Below are positions 23,848 through 32,224 of a stretch of 64,000 nt of DNA, piece after piece. The notes beneath the pieces are model-generated. The model saw only the letters and a program-made list of their open reading frames with translations, searched no databases and was not told where the DNA came from. Every line of letters starts with the position of its first letter. The first letter of the stretch is position 1. The translations under genes were made by a program, and so were the position numbers. Source of the stretch: Luteococcus peritonei (lineage in GTDB: Bacteria; Actinomycetota; Actinomycetes; Propionibacteriales; Propionibacteriaceae); contig NZ_BAAAIX010000033.1 of NCBI RefSeq assembly GCF_039526385.1, positions 90,020 through 154,019 of the forward strand. The letters are read 5' to 3'.

Positions 23848-23871
23848 TGTATCGGATACACAAATGTATCC
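23848..23871. promoter_or_regulatory. Nested palindromic operator between TetR and MMPL genes
   Basis: TGTATCGGATACA (23848-23860) is a perfect dyad. Its right half, GGATACA, also pairs across CAAA with TGTATCC at 23865-23871. Three copies of the same half-site could take two TetR dimers. Confidence 0.7.
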
Positions 23872-23904
23872 AAACATCCTTCGCAATCCTCGGGGGCACC
23901 CCAG

Positions 23905-26718
23905 ATGTCGTCCTTCCTCTACCGCCTCGGGCGGTCCTGCTACCGGCACCATCGCCGCGTCCTGGCCCTGTGGCTCGCCGTCCTGGTGGTGCTCGGGGGC
24001 GTCGCCGGCCTGGCCGGTGGCACGTACAGCGACAACTTCTCCATCCCCGGCGCCCCCTCGCAGGTGGCCCTGGACAAGCTGAACCTGACCTTCCCGCAGG
24101 CGGCCGCGCTGAGCGCCGACGCGGTGGTGGTGCTGCCTTCGGGGATGAGCACCGACGATGCCGAGGTGAAGGCCGACATCACCCAGGCACTCAAGGACTT
24201 CGGTGCCGATCCCGCCGTGGACTCGGTCACCGGCCCCTATGACAAGTACACGACCGGCCTGGTCAACGACCGCAAGGATGCGGCGATGATCCAGCTCCAG
24301 CTGAACCGCAGCATGGAGGACCTGACCGACGAGGACCGCGCGCGGCTGGTGCAGGTGGCCCAGCGGGTGCAGTCCGAACTGCCCTCCGGCAGCCGGGTCA
24401 GCATGGGTGGCCAGGCCTACTCGGTGGAGGTGCCGGAGATGAGCGCCACCGAGGGCATCGGCCTGCTGGTTGCGCTGGTGGTGCTCTTCCTGACCCTGGG
24501 CTCCGCGCTGGCCGCCGGCGTGCCGCTGCTCACCGCCGTCGTGGGCGTGGCGGTGTCCATGGCGCTGCTGATGATTGCCGCCCGCCTTTCGACGGTGAAC
24601 TCCACCACCCCGCTGCTGGCCGTGATGCTGGGCCTCGCCGTGGGCATCGACTACGCCCTGTTCATCCTCTCCCGTCACCGCGACCAGCTCGCGGAGCAGG
24701 GGGAGCACCGTCTCGACGCCGAGGAGTCCACCGCCCGCGCCGTGGCCACCGCCGGTTCGGCCGTGGTCTTCGCCGGCCTGACGGTGTGCATCGCCCTGGT
24801 GGGCCTCACCCTGGCCAACATCCCCTTCCTCGGCATCATGGGTGTCTTCGCCTCCGTGGCGGTCGCGCTGGCCGTGGTGATCGCGCTCACCCTGCTGCCC
24901 GCGCTGATGGGCTTCCTGGGGGAGCGGATGCGCCCCCGCCCCCGCCGCCGGACCGCCCGACGGGCCCCGCGTCGCTCCTTCTTCGACCGCTGGGTGGCCG
25001 CCGCCACGAAGCTGCCGGTGCTCACCGTCGTGGTGATCGTCGCCGCCCTCGGAGCGCTCAGCTACCCGGCCAGCAACCTGCAGATGAGCCTGCCCAATTC
25101 CGGCCAGCACGAGGCGCACCAGCCGGACCGGATCGCCTACGACCTGGTCAGCGAGCACTTCGGCCCCGGCTACAACGGGCCGCTGATCGTCACCGCGGAT
25201 CTGCTCCAGTCCACCGATCCGATGGGCGTGATGAACAAGCTGCGCGCGGACATCGAGGCCATCGAGGGCGTCGACCGGGTGTTGGCCGCGGTGCCCAACC
25301 AGAATGCCGACACCGGCATCGTGCAGGTGGTGCCCACCACCGGGCCCGACGACCCCGCCACCGCCGACCTGGTGGAGCGGATCACCGAGCAGCAGGACGC
25401 CTGGCGTGTCACCCCCGGCGTCGAGACCGCCGTCACCGGCTCCACCGCCATCCAGGTCGACGTCTCGGAGCGGCTGGCCAAGGCGCTGCTGCCCTTCGGG
25501 ATCTTCGTGGTGGGCCTGTCCACCGTGCTGCTGATGATGGTCTTCCGCTCCATCTGGGTGCCTGTCAAGGCCACCCTGGGCTACCTGCTCAGCGTGGGGG
25601 CCGCCTTCGGCGCCACCCAGCTGGTCTTCAACGAGGGCATCGGCCGCCAGGTCATCAACCTGGAGAAGGCGGACCCGATCATCTCCTTCATGCCGATCGT
25701 GATCATGGGCATCCTGTTCGGCCTGGCCATGGACTACGAGGTCTTCCTGGTCAGCCGGATGCGCGAGGACTATGTGCACGCGCTGCGCGCCGATCCCGAC
25801 GGTGACAAGGACCAGCTGGCCCGCCAGGCGGTGCGCAGCGGCTTCAACGGCTCCGCCAAGGTGGTCACGGCGGCCGCGGTGATCATGTTCGCCGTCTTCG
25901 CCTTCTTCGTCCCCGAGGGCATGGGCCCGGTCAAGCAGATCGCCTTCGGCCTGGCCGTGGGCGTGGCCGTCGACGCCTTCATCGTGCGGATGACGCTCGT
26001 GCCGGCCGTGATGCAGCTGCTGGGTGCCCGTGCCTGGCACCTGCCGGCCTGGCTGGACAAGCGGCTGCCGGTGCTGGACGTCGAGGGCGAGGGCCTGCAC
26101 CGCGAGCTGGAGCTGGCCGACTGGCCCACCCCGGAGCACACCGAGGCGCTGCACGTGGAGGACCTGGCCGCCGAGGGCATCTTCGGCGCCACCAGCCTGC
26201 ACCTGGAGCCCGGCCAGGTGGCCGTGGTGCAGGGTGACGCCCATCCGTGCCGGGCGATGCTCCTGGCCCTGTCCGGCCGGTTGGCCACCGAGGGACGGGC
26301 CCGCGTCGCCGGGCACCTGCTGCCCGAGCGCGCCACCGAGGTGCGTCGCGAGACCGCCTTCATCGACGCCGACAGCGCCTCCGGCCTGGCCGCAGACCTG
26401 GCCTCGGCGCTGCGTCGTGCGCCGCGGGTGGTGCTGGTGGACGGGGCCGACACCGCCGCCGGACCGGCCCTGGACCGGCTCGACGCGGCCGTCCGGGAGG
26501 CCCGCGCCCAGCGCGACCGTGCCCTGGTGCTGGGCGTCAGTGACGAGCAGGCCGTCGCGCGCTGGCAACCCGACCACGTGGTCCGCCTGGTCACCCGGCA
26601 CTCTGCCGAGGACCCGTCGAGCGCGGCACCCCGCCAGAGCGACACCCCCGCCCCGCAAGAGACCACCGACCAACCCACCCGAGTGATGCCCCGCCACCAG
26701 CTCACCGAGAGCCTGTGA
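23905..26718 (+). CDS. MMPL family transporter with C-terminal ABC-ATPase-like domain
   Basis: This 937-residue inner-membrane RND-type protein has two MMPL halves, each with an outer domain followed by a set of transmembrane helices. Motifs include GLAVGIDYALFILSRHR in the first half and GLAMDYEVFLVSRMRED in the second, with the Asp residues used in proton coupling. The family is usually about 700-750 residues. Here about 180 more follow (from residue 750), reading like an ABC ATPase: LHLEPGQVAVVQGD, LLALSGRLATEGRARVAG and APRVVLVDGAD. The Walker A GxxGxGK is lost. It ends in a GTGA overlap with the YhgE/Pip gene. Lipid or drug export is likely, under TetR control. Confidence 0.88.
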   Translation: MSSFLYRLGRSCYRHHRRVLALWLAVLVVLGGVAGLAGGTYSDNFSIPGAPSQVALDKLNLTFPQAAALSADAVVVLPSGMSTDDAEVKADITQALKDFGADPAVDSVTGPYDKYTTGLVNDRKDAAMIQLQLNRSMEDLTDEDRARLVQVAQRVQSELPSGSRVSMGGQAYSVEVPEMSATEGIGLLVALVVLFLTLGSALAAGVPLLTAVVGVAVSMALLMIAARLSTVNSTTPLLAVMLGLAVGIDYALFILSRHRDQLAEQGEHRLDAEESTARAVATAGSAVVFAGLTVCIALVGLTLANIPFLGIMGVFASVAVALAVVIALTLLPALMGFLGERMRPRPRRRTARRAPRRSFFDRWVAAATKLPVLTVVVIVAALGALSYPASNLQMSLPNSGQHEAHQPDRIAYDLVSEHFGPGYNGPLIVTADLLQSTDPMGVMNKLRADIEAIEGVDRVLAAVPNQNADTGIVQVVPTTGPDDPATADLVERITEQQDAWRVTPGVETAVTGSTAIQVDVSERLAKALLPFGIFVVGLSTVLLMMVFRSIWVPVKATLGYLLSVGAAFGATQLVFNEGIGRQVINLEKADPIISFMPIVIMGILFGLAMDYEVFLVSRMREDYVHALRADPDGDKDQLARQAVRSGFNGSAKVVTAAAVIMFAVFAFFVPEGMGPVKQIAFGLAVGVAVDAFIVRMTLVPAVMQLLGARAWHLPAWLDKRLPVLDVEGEGLHRELELADWPTPEHTEALHVEDLAAEGIFGATSLHLEPGQVAVVQGDAHPCRAMLLALSGRLATEGRARVAGHLLPERATEVRRETAFIDADSASGLAADLASALRRAPRVVLVDGADTAAGPALDRLDAAVREARAQRDRALVLGVSDEQAVARWQPDHVVRLVTRHSAEDPSSAAPRQSDTPAPQETTDQPTRVMPRHQLTESL

Positions 26719-26726
26719 GGACCACC

Positions 26727-29237
26727 ATGACTGCCACCAAGCACCGCCGTCCCGGCTTCTTCGCCGAGCGGATCAACAGCCACCGCGCCCTGCGACCGTG
26801 GAGCATCCTGGGCCTGGTCCTGGTGCCGCTGCTCGTCGCAGGCCTGCTGCTGGGCACCACCTGGGGCCGTGACAGCCGGCTGCACCAGATCGAGGCCGCC
26901 GTCGTGAACCAGGACAAGGCCGTCACCGTGAACGGGCAGATGGTGCCGATGGGCCGTCAGCTCGCCGCGGAGATCACCAGCAACGAGACACCCAATGTCC
27001 ACTGGACGCTCAGCGATCCCTCCGACGCCGCCGAGGGCCTGGCCAGCGGCCGCTACTCGGCCGTCGTGACCATCCCGGAGAACTTCTCGAAGGCCGCCAC
27101 CTCGGTCTCCGACGCGGACAAGGCCGAGCAGGCCGTGATCCAGGTGACCACCTCGCCCGCCTCCGCCGTCGAGGACGCGCAGATCGCCCGCCAGGTGGCC
27201 GACCTGGCCACCCAGAGCACCAACCGGATGCTGACCGGCGAGTACCTCAAGAACATCTACGTCGGCTTCAACACCATGGGCCAGCAGATGGTCACCATGA
27301 GTGATGCCGCCACCCAGCTGGCCGACGGCGCGCAGAAGCTCGACGACGGCACCACGAAGGCTGCCAGCGGCATGGGTCAGCTCGGCAAGGGCATCTCGAC
27401 GCTCGACGCCAACTCGGCCCAGCTCAACGCCGGCGGCACCAAGCTCGCCGACGGTGGCAGCCAGCTCGTCTCCGGCGCCTCCCAGCTGGCCGGCGGGATC
27501 GGCGCCTACACCAGCGGCGCCGGCAAGGTGGTCGACGGGATCGGCCAGCTCGACACCGGCGTGCAGGCCTACACCAGCGGCGCCGGCAAGCTCGTCGACG
27601 GGATCGGCAGCTTCAACTCCGGCGTGCAGGACTACACCGCCGGCGTGGGGCAGTACACCGCCGGCGTGACCAAGCTGAACCAGGGCGTGCAGCAGCTGAA
27701 CGACCAGGTGCAGCAGGTGCCGAGCATCACCCCGGCGCAGATCCAGCAGACCCAGCAGGCAACCAAGCAGATCCAGCAGTACGCCGAGCAGCTGGGCAGC
27801 GTGCAGCAGCAGCTCGCTGCGCTCCCGGCCACCGCCGGCAGGACGGTCACCCAGCAGTGCCTGACCACTGCCGCGGCCCAGCTCGCCGCCTACCAACAGG
27901 CCGCCACCTCCGCAGGGGCCCCGCTCTCGCCCGAGCAGTCCGCCGCGGTGAAGAAGACGCTGGAGCAGACCTGCTCCAGCACCGGCCAGCAGGCCGCCGC
28001 CTCCGTGGCCGGTGCCCTGCAGGAAGCCGGCAAGAACGGCATCACCGTCGACGACAAGCAGCTGCAGGGCCTCGTCGCCCAGATGGGGCAGCTGCCCGCC
28101 CTGCTCGACGGCATCAACCAGCTGAAGGCGGGCGTCACGCAGCTCGCCGACGGCTCGCAGCAGCTCGCCGACAACGGCGGCAAGCTCACCAGCGGCGGCA
28201 GCCAGCTGGCCAAGGGCGCGCAGCAAATGGCCAGCCAATCGCAGCAGCTCAAGAGTGGTGGCGCTGAGCTGGCCAAGGGTTCCGCCCAGCTCGCCAGCCA
28301 GTCGCAGCAGCTCAAGACCGGCGGCAACCAGCTCGCCACCGGTGCCAGCACCCTGGCCACCGGCCTGGGCACCTACACCAGCGGCGTGAGCAGCTATGTG
28401 GATGGCGTGCAGCAGTACACCGCCGGCGTCGGCAAGCTGAACACCGGTGCCCAGCAGCTCTCGGGCGGCATGACCCAGCTCGCCTCCGGCAGCGGGCAGC
28501 TCGCCGACGGCACCAAGAAGTTCGCCGACGGCCTGGCCGCCGGCAAGGACAAGGTGCCCAGCTACTCCCAGGAGCAGCGCGAGAAGCTGTCCACCGTGGT
28601 CTCCGACCCGGTCACCGGCGGCGCCGACGGCGTCAGCACCCCGCTGAAGCAGACCACCACCCTGCTGCTGGTGCTCGGCGCCTGGCTGGGTGCGCTGGCC
28701 ACCTGGCTGCTGATGCGGCCCGTCGCCTCCCGCACCCTGACCTCCTCGCGCCCCAGCTGGCAGCTCGCCGCGGCCACCATGCTGCCCAGCGCCGGGATCG
28801 CCGTCGGCCAGGCGATCGGGCTGGGTGTGCTGGGTGCCAACGTGATGGACCTGGGCTGGGGACGTGGCCTCGGGCTGGTCGCCTTCCTGTCGCTGGCCTC
28901 GCTGGCCTTCATGGCCATCAACCAGGCGCTGGTCGCTTGGCTGGGTGGCATCGGGCGCACCATCTCGGTGGTGCTGGCCACCGTCACGGCGGCCGTCGGG
29001 CTGGTCTCGGCAGTGCCCGGCCTGTTCGGCACGGCGCACGGCCTCAGCCCGCTGGCGCCGGCGCTCGACGGGGTGCGCGCCATCGTGGCCCGCACCACGA
29101 TCGGCGTGGGCCCGATCGGGATCCTGCTGGCGCTCTGGCTCGCGGCGGCGGTCGCCTGCCTGCTCGCCGTGGTGCGCCGTCGTCAGCTCAGCCCGGCCGC
29201 CTATCGCCGTAGTCGCGGGGGAGAAGCCCTGCGCTGA
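26727..29237 (+). CDS. YhgE/Pip family membrane protein with coiled repeats
   Basis: This protein of 836 residues from the ATG has one N-terminal transmembrane helix (SILGLVLVPLLVAGLLLG) and a YhgE-type outer region to about residue 170. A long stretch of repeats of the kind QLADGAQKLDDG follows to about 620, then five or six C-terminal transmembrane helices. Three tandem 21-residue units sit near residues 260-320. The family is an ABC-2-like export or phage-infection protein group often paired with MMPL genes. The ATG at 26727 follows GAGG; a GTG at 26715, overlapping the MMPL stop, is the alternative. Confidence 0.87.
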   Translation: MTATKHRRPGFFAERINSHRALRPWSILGLVLVPLLVAGLLLGTTWGRDSRLHQIEAAVVNQDKAVTVNGQMVPMGRQLAAEITSNETPNVHWTLSDPSDAAEGLASGRYSAVVTIPENFSKAATSVSDADKAEQAVIQVTTSPASAVEDAQIARQVADLATQSTNRMLTGEYLKNIYVGFNTMGQQMVTMSDAATQLADGAQKLDDGTTKAASGMGQLGKGISTLDANSAQLNAGGTKLADGGSQLVSGASQLAGGIGAYTSGAGKVVDGIGQLDTGVQAYTSGAGKLVDGIGSFNSGVQDYTAGVGQYTAGVTKLNQGVQQLNDQVQQVPSITPAQIQQTQQATKQIQQYAEQLGSVQQQLAALPATAGRTVTQQCLTTAAAQLAAYQQAATSAGAPLSPEQSAAVKKTLEQTCSSTGQQAAASVAGALQEAGKNGITVDDKQLQGLVAQMGQLPALLDGINQLKAGVTQLADGSQQLADNGGKLTSGGSQLAKGAQQMASQSQQLKSGGAELAKGSAQLASQSQQLKTGGNQLATGASTLATGLGTYTSGVSSYVDGVQQYTAGVGKLNTGAQQLSGGMTQLASGSGQLADGTKKFADGLAAGKDKVPSYSQEQREKLSTVVSDPVTGGADGVSTPLKQTTTLLLVLGAWLGALATWLLMRPVASRTLTSSRPSWQLAAATMLPSAGIAVGQAIGLGVLGANVMDLGWGRGLGLVAFLSLASLAFMAINQALVAWLGGIGRTISVVLATVTAAVGLVSAVPGLFGTAHGLSPLAPALDGVRAIVARTTIGVGPIGILLALWLAAAVACLLAVVRRRQLSPAAYRRSRGGEALR
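27504..27692 (+). repeat. 63-bp tandem repeats inside the YhgE/Pip gene
   Basis: Units start at 27504, 27567 and 27630. The first two are near-identical DNA (AYTSGAGK...GVQ), the third diverged (DYTAGVGQ...GVQ). Each encodes 21 residues of the outer coiled region, consistent with recent in-frame duplication. Confidence 0.75.
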
Positions 29238-29434
29238 GCCGCATCCTCATCGGGGATGACACGGCACCATCCGCTGCGAGGCGTGGTCTCCACGCACCAG
29301 GAGTCCTGCGAGTTCCCACCGGTAGGGACACCGGCGGGGCAGCGTGGCAGGCGGTCACGCGACCGTCCCACGGGGTGGTGGTGCCGGGCGAGGGGCTACG
29401 GCAGGCTGGAGCCTCGCGACGAACAGGAGGTCAG

Positions 29435-30265
29435 GTGCCCGAGGGAGATGCGGTCTTCCGGTCCTGCGCCCAGCTGCACCGCGCTCTGGCCGGGCGAGCA
29501 CTGACCCGCGCCGAGCTGCGGGTGCCGCAGGCGGCCACCGCCCGACTGGTGGGCCGCGAGGTGCTGGAGGTGGTGCCGCGGGGCAAGCACCAGCTCACGA
29601 GGCTCTCCGACGGCCTGACGGTGCACACCCACCTGCGGATGGACGGGGTCTGGAAGTTCGCCGCCGCGGGTGCCCGGCTGCCCGGCCCGGCCTTCCAGAT
29701 CCGTGCCCTGCTGGGCAACCAGGAGACCACTGCGGTGGGCCTGCGGCTCGGCATGGTCGACCTGGTGCGCACCGCCGACGAGCACACCCTGGTGGGCCAC
29801 CTGGGGCCCGACCTGCTGGGGCCGGACTGGGACGCCGAGCTGGCCGTCGCCAACCTGCTGCGCGAACCGGAGCGCAGCATCGGCGAGGCCCTGCTGGACC
29901 AGCGCAACCTGGCCGGCATCGGCACCATCTACCGCGCCGAGAGCCTGTTCGCGCAGCGGGTGAACCCGCGCACTCCGGCGGGACGGGTGGAGGACCTGAC
30001 CGCGCTGGTGGAGCGCGCCCGCACCCTGCTCTCGGCCAACCTCGAGGGCCGCTGGAAAGGCACCACGGGATCGACGGCGCCGGGGGCGCGTCGCTGGGTC
30101 TATGACCGCGCCGGGCGCCCCTGCCCGCGCTGCGGCACCCCGGTGGCCTGCGAGACCTACGGACCGCCCACCCAGGAGCGGCTGAGCTGGTGGTGCCCGC
30201 GCTGCCAGCCGCTCCCGCCCGGCGTCGAGCCTGCCGGCCCCGCGCCCCGGCCCCGCGCCAGGTGA
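29435..30265 (+). CDS. nei: Endonuclease VIII-like DNA glycosylase
   Basis: This 276-residue base-excision repair enzyme of the Fpg/Nei family has the catalytic N-terminus PEGDAVFRSCAQLH, where Pro2 attacks the damaged nucleotide. RGKHQLTRLSDGLTVHTHLRMDG follows, and the helix-two-turn-helix contains LLDQRNLAGIGTIYRAE. A C-terminal zinc finger reads CPRCGTPV then CPRCQ. It matches actinobacterial Nei1 in pattern. The GTG at 29435 is chosen because it places Pro second and follows AACAGGAGGTCAG. It removes oxidised pyrimidines and cuts the strand. Single gene. Confidence 0.92.
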   Translation: MPEGDAVFRSCAQLHRALAGRALTRAELRVPQAATARLVGREVLEVVPRGKHQLTRLSDGLTVHTHLRMDGVWKFAAAGARLPGPAFQIRALLGNQETTAVGLRLGMVDLVRTADEHTLVGHLGPDLLGPDWDAELAVANLLREPERSIGEALLDQRNLAGIGTIYRAESLFAQRVNPRTPAGRVEDLTALVERARTLLSANLEGRWKGTTGSTAPGARRWVYDRAGRPCPRCGTPVACETYGPPTQERLSWWCPRCQPLPPGVEPAGPAPRPRAR

Positions 30266-30384
30266 GATGTGCTGATGGGCGCCGGGCGTCAGTTGCCGGC
30301 TGACACCTCTCAATTCCCCAGAATTCACGCACCGGTTCCACGGCTTCGCCTGCGGCGGTCACCGTCGGGCGCTTGGCTGTCCCC

Positions 30385-32004
30385 ATGAACCCCACCCCCA
30401 CCCGGCTCGCCGCGGCAGCGCTGTGCTCCGCCGCGATGCTCCTGCCCGTGGCCAGCGTCGCCACCGCCCAGCCCACCAACCCGGCCCGTCACGCCGACCG
30501 CCCTGCCCCGGACGCGCTGCACCTGGGCGCCGACGGTCTCACCGAGAGCCGCACCACCACCACGCTGCAGCGCGGCGTGACCCACACGCTCATCGCGCGC
30601 GGCAGCGACGACGACTCGCTGCGCTGGGTCGTCGAGGTGAACATGCCTGCCGTCCAGGCCGGCCACGATCCCGACACCCCGCTGCGCTCCATCCAGGACG
30701 AGCCGTCCGCCCGCGCCATGCAGGCCCGCCTGGCCCAGAACGGTTTCGCGGCCCGGGTGGAGCGGGTGGACCAGCCGCGCGTCGCCGACCTCCCGGCAGC
30801 AGTGCTGGGTTACCGCGTGCGCCTGGTCGAGCAGCCCACCACGAAGGCCGAGGCCGATGCCCTGGTGGCGGCCCTCAAGGCCAAGGGCTTCGCTTCCCGG
30901 TCCTGGTACACCGGTTGGGACGGCGGCACAGCCGCCCGCGGGCCGTGGCGGATCCACGTGCTCACCATCGACCCGCGCACCTTCCGCGGCACCCTGGGTG
31001 CCACCTACGGCCCCACCCTGGAGGCACGCGAGAAGGTCACCGAGCTGTCCTCCTTCACTCGCGCCAAGGCCATCATCAATGCCGGCTTCTTCGTGATGGA
31101 CCCCACCGCCGGCGCCGAGGGTGATCCCGCCGGCGCCGCCGTCTACGACGGTCGCCTGGTCTCCGAGACGATTCGCAACCGCCCCGTCCTGGTGCTCGAC
31201 CGCGACGCCCGTCGCACCCGCGTGGCCCTGCCCACCTGGCGCGGCTCCGCCACCCTGGCCGGGCAGCAGGTGCGCCTCGACGGCATCAACCGGGTCATCG
31301 GGCTGATCCGCAACTGCGGCGGCGACGCCACCGACAGCCCCACCTCGCTGCCGCTGCACGATGTCACCTGCAAGGACTCCTCCGAGGCCGTCGCCTACAC
31401 CCCGGCCTTCGGCCCCCGCACCCCGTCGGGCCCGGGCGCCGAGGTGGTCCTCTTCCGCGGTCGGGTGGTGGCGGTGAACGCGCAGCGCGGCACCGTCCTG
31501 GGCCGGGGACAGACCTCGATCCAGCTCACCGGCGACCTGGCCCGTCGGGCCGAAGGCGTGCGGGTGGGGCAGCGGGCCGAGGTGGGCCAGCAGCTCACCG
31601 AGAACGGGCGCTCCCTGGCCCGTCGCGGCACCACCGTGGTCAACGGCGGGCCGGAGCTGCTGCGTCACGGCCGGATCCACATCACCCAGCGTCGCGACGG
31701 CATGGCCCAGGCCGACAACCCCTCCTTCGCCTACGGCTGGGTGCTGCAGCGCAACCCGCGCACCTTCGCCGGCGTCGACGCCCGCGGCCGCACCGTCCTG
31801 GTCACCGTCGACGGCCGCCAGACCACCGACCTGGGCCTGTCCATCCCGGAGACCGCCCAGCTGGCCAAGGACCTGGGCCTGCGCGAGGCCATCAACCTCG
31901 ACGGCGGCGGCTCCACCGCGATGGCGCTGGACGGGCGCCTGGTCACCAGCCCCTCGGACGCCACCGGTGAGCGCCCCGTGGGGGACGCCATCTTCGTGCG
32001 CTGA
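30385..32004 (+). CDS. Secreted phosphodiester glycosidase family protein (NAGPA/DUF2233)
   Basis: This 539-residue protein has a signal peptide (residues 1 to about 33, cut near VATAQP). A SPOR-like stretch with repeated KAKGF/QNGF motifs follows to about residue 180. The C-terminal glycosidase domain includes INAGFFVMDP, TVVNGGPELL, LVTVDGRQ and the hallmark INLDGGGSTAMALDGRLV. The family removes sugar from phosphodiesters. With the GDPD gene downstream it suggests release of phosphate or glycerol from cell-wall polymers such as teichoic acids. An 18-bp terminator follows. Confidence 0.85.
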   Translation: MNPTPTRLAAAALCSAAMLLPVASVATAQPTNPARHADRPAPDALHLGADGLTESRTTTTLQRGVTHTLIARGSDDDSLRWVVEVNMPAVQAGHDPDTPLRSIQDEPSARAMQARLAQNGFAARVERVDQPRVADLPAAVLGYRVRLVEQPTTKAEADALVAALKAKGFASRSWYTGWDGGTAARGPWRIHVLTIDPRTFRGTLGATYGPTLEAREKVTELSSFTRAKAIINAGFFVMDPTAGAEGDPAGAAVYDGRLVSETIRNRPVLVLDRDARRTRVALPTWRGSATLAGQQVRLDGINRVIGLIRNCGGDATDSPTSLPLHDVTCKDSSEAVAYTPAFGPRTPSGPGAEVVLFRGRVVAVNAQRGTVLGRGQTSIQLTGDLARRAEGVRVGQRAEVGQQLTENGRSLARRGTTVVNGGPELLRHGRIHITQRRDGMAQADNPSFAYGWVLQRNPRTFAGVDARGRTVLVTVDGRQTTDLGLSIPETAQLAKDLGLREAINLDGGGSTAMALDGRLVTSPSDATGERPVGDAIFVR

Positions 32005-32015
32005 AGGCTCTGATC

Positions 32016-32055
32016 GTTGATGGTTGGGGTTGGTGGACCAACCCCAACCATCAAC
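32016..32055 (+). terminator. 18-bp terminator after the phosphodiester glycosidase gene
   Basis: A perfect stem joins 32016-32033 to 32038-32055 around a TGGA loop. It starts 11 nt after the stop. Confidence 0.85.
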
Positions 32056-32175
32056 AATCCCGATCCCTCGGTTCCCAGAGCGTCGGGCAACGGCCCGAAG
32101 CGGGGCTGGACGACCCCCGAACAGCCCGGCACCAGGCCTGATGCCTCGCTGGAGCCAGATCCGGGCCGAGGATTC

Positions 32176-32216
32176 ACCGAACCCTTACCTGAAGGCCACC
32201 TGAAGCAGACCTGAAG
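32176..32216 (+). promoter_or_regulatory. Pho-box-like direct repeats
   Basis: ACCTGAAG occurs at 32187, 32198 and 32209, exactly 11 bp apart, with a weaker fourth unit ACCGAACC at 32176. Eleven-bp direct repeats are the layout of actinobacterial PhoP binding sites. They end 8 nt before the ATG of a gene for phosphate-ester breakdown. Confidence 0.6.
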
Positions 32217-32224
32217 GCGCTGGG

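Noticed and set aside
27504..28400. Possible CRISPR or intergenic repeat array
   Set aside because: The repeats are in frame inside the YhgE/Pip coding region with no unique spacers; they encode coiled protein repeats.
25770..29039. Minus-strand ORF of 1089 codons opposite the MMPL/YhgE genes
   Set aside because: It is a shadow of strong third-position GC bias in the real genes; its product is low-complexity Gly/Ala/His/Gln and has no start signal.
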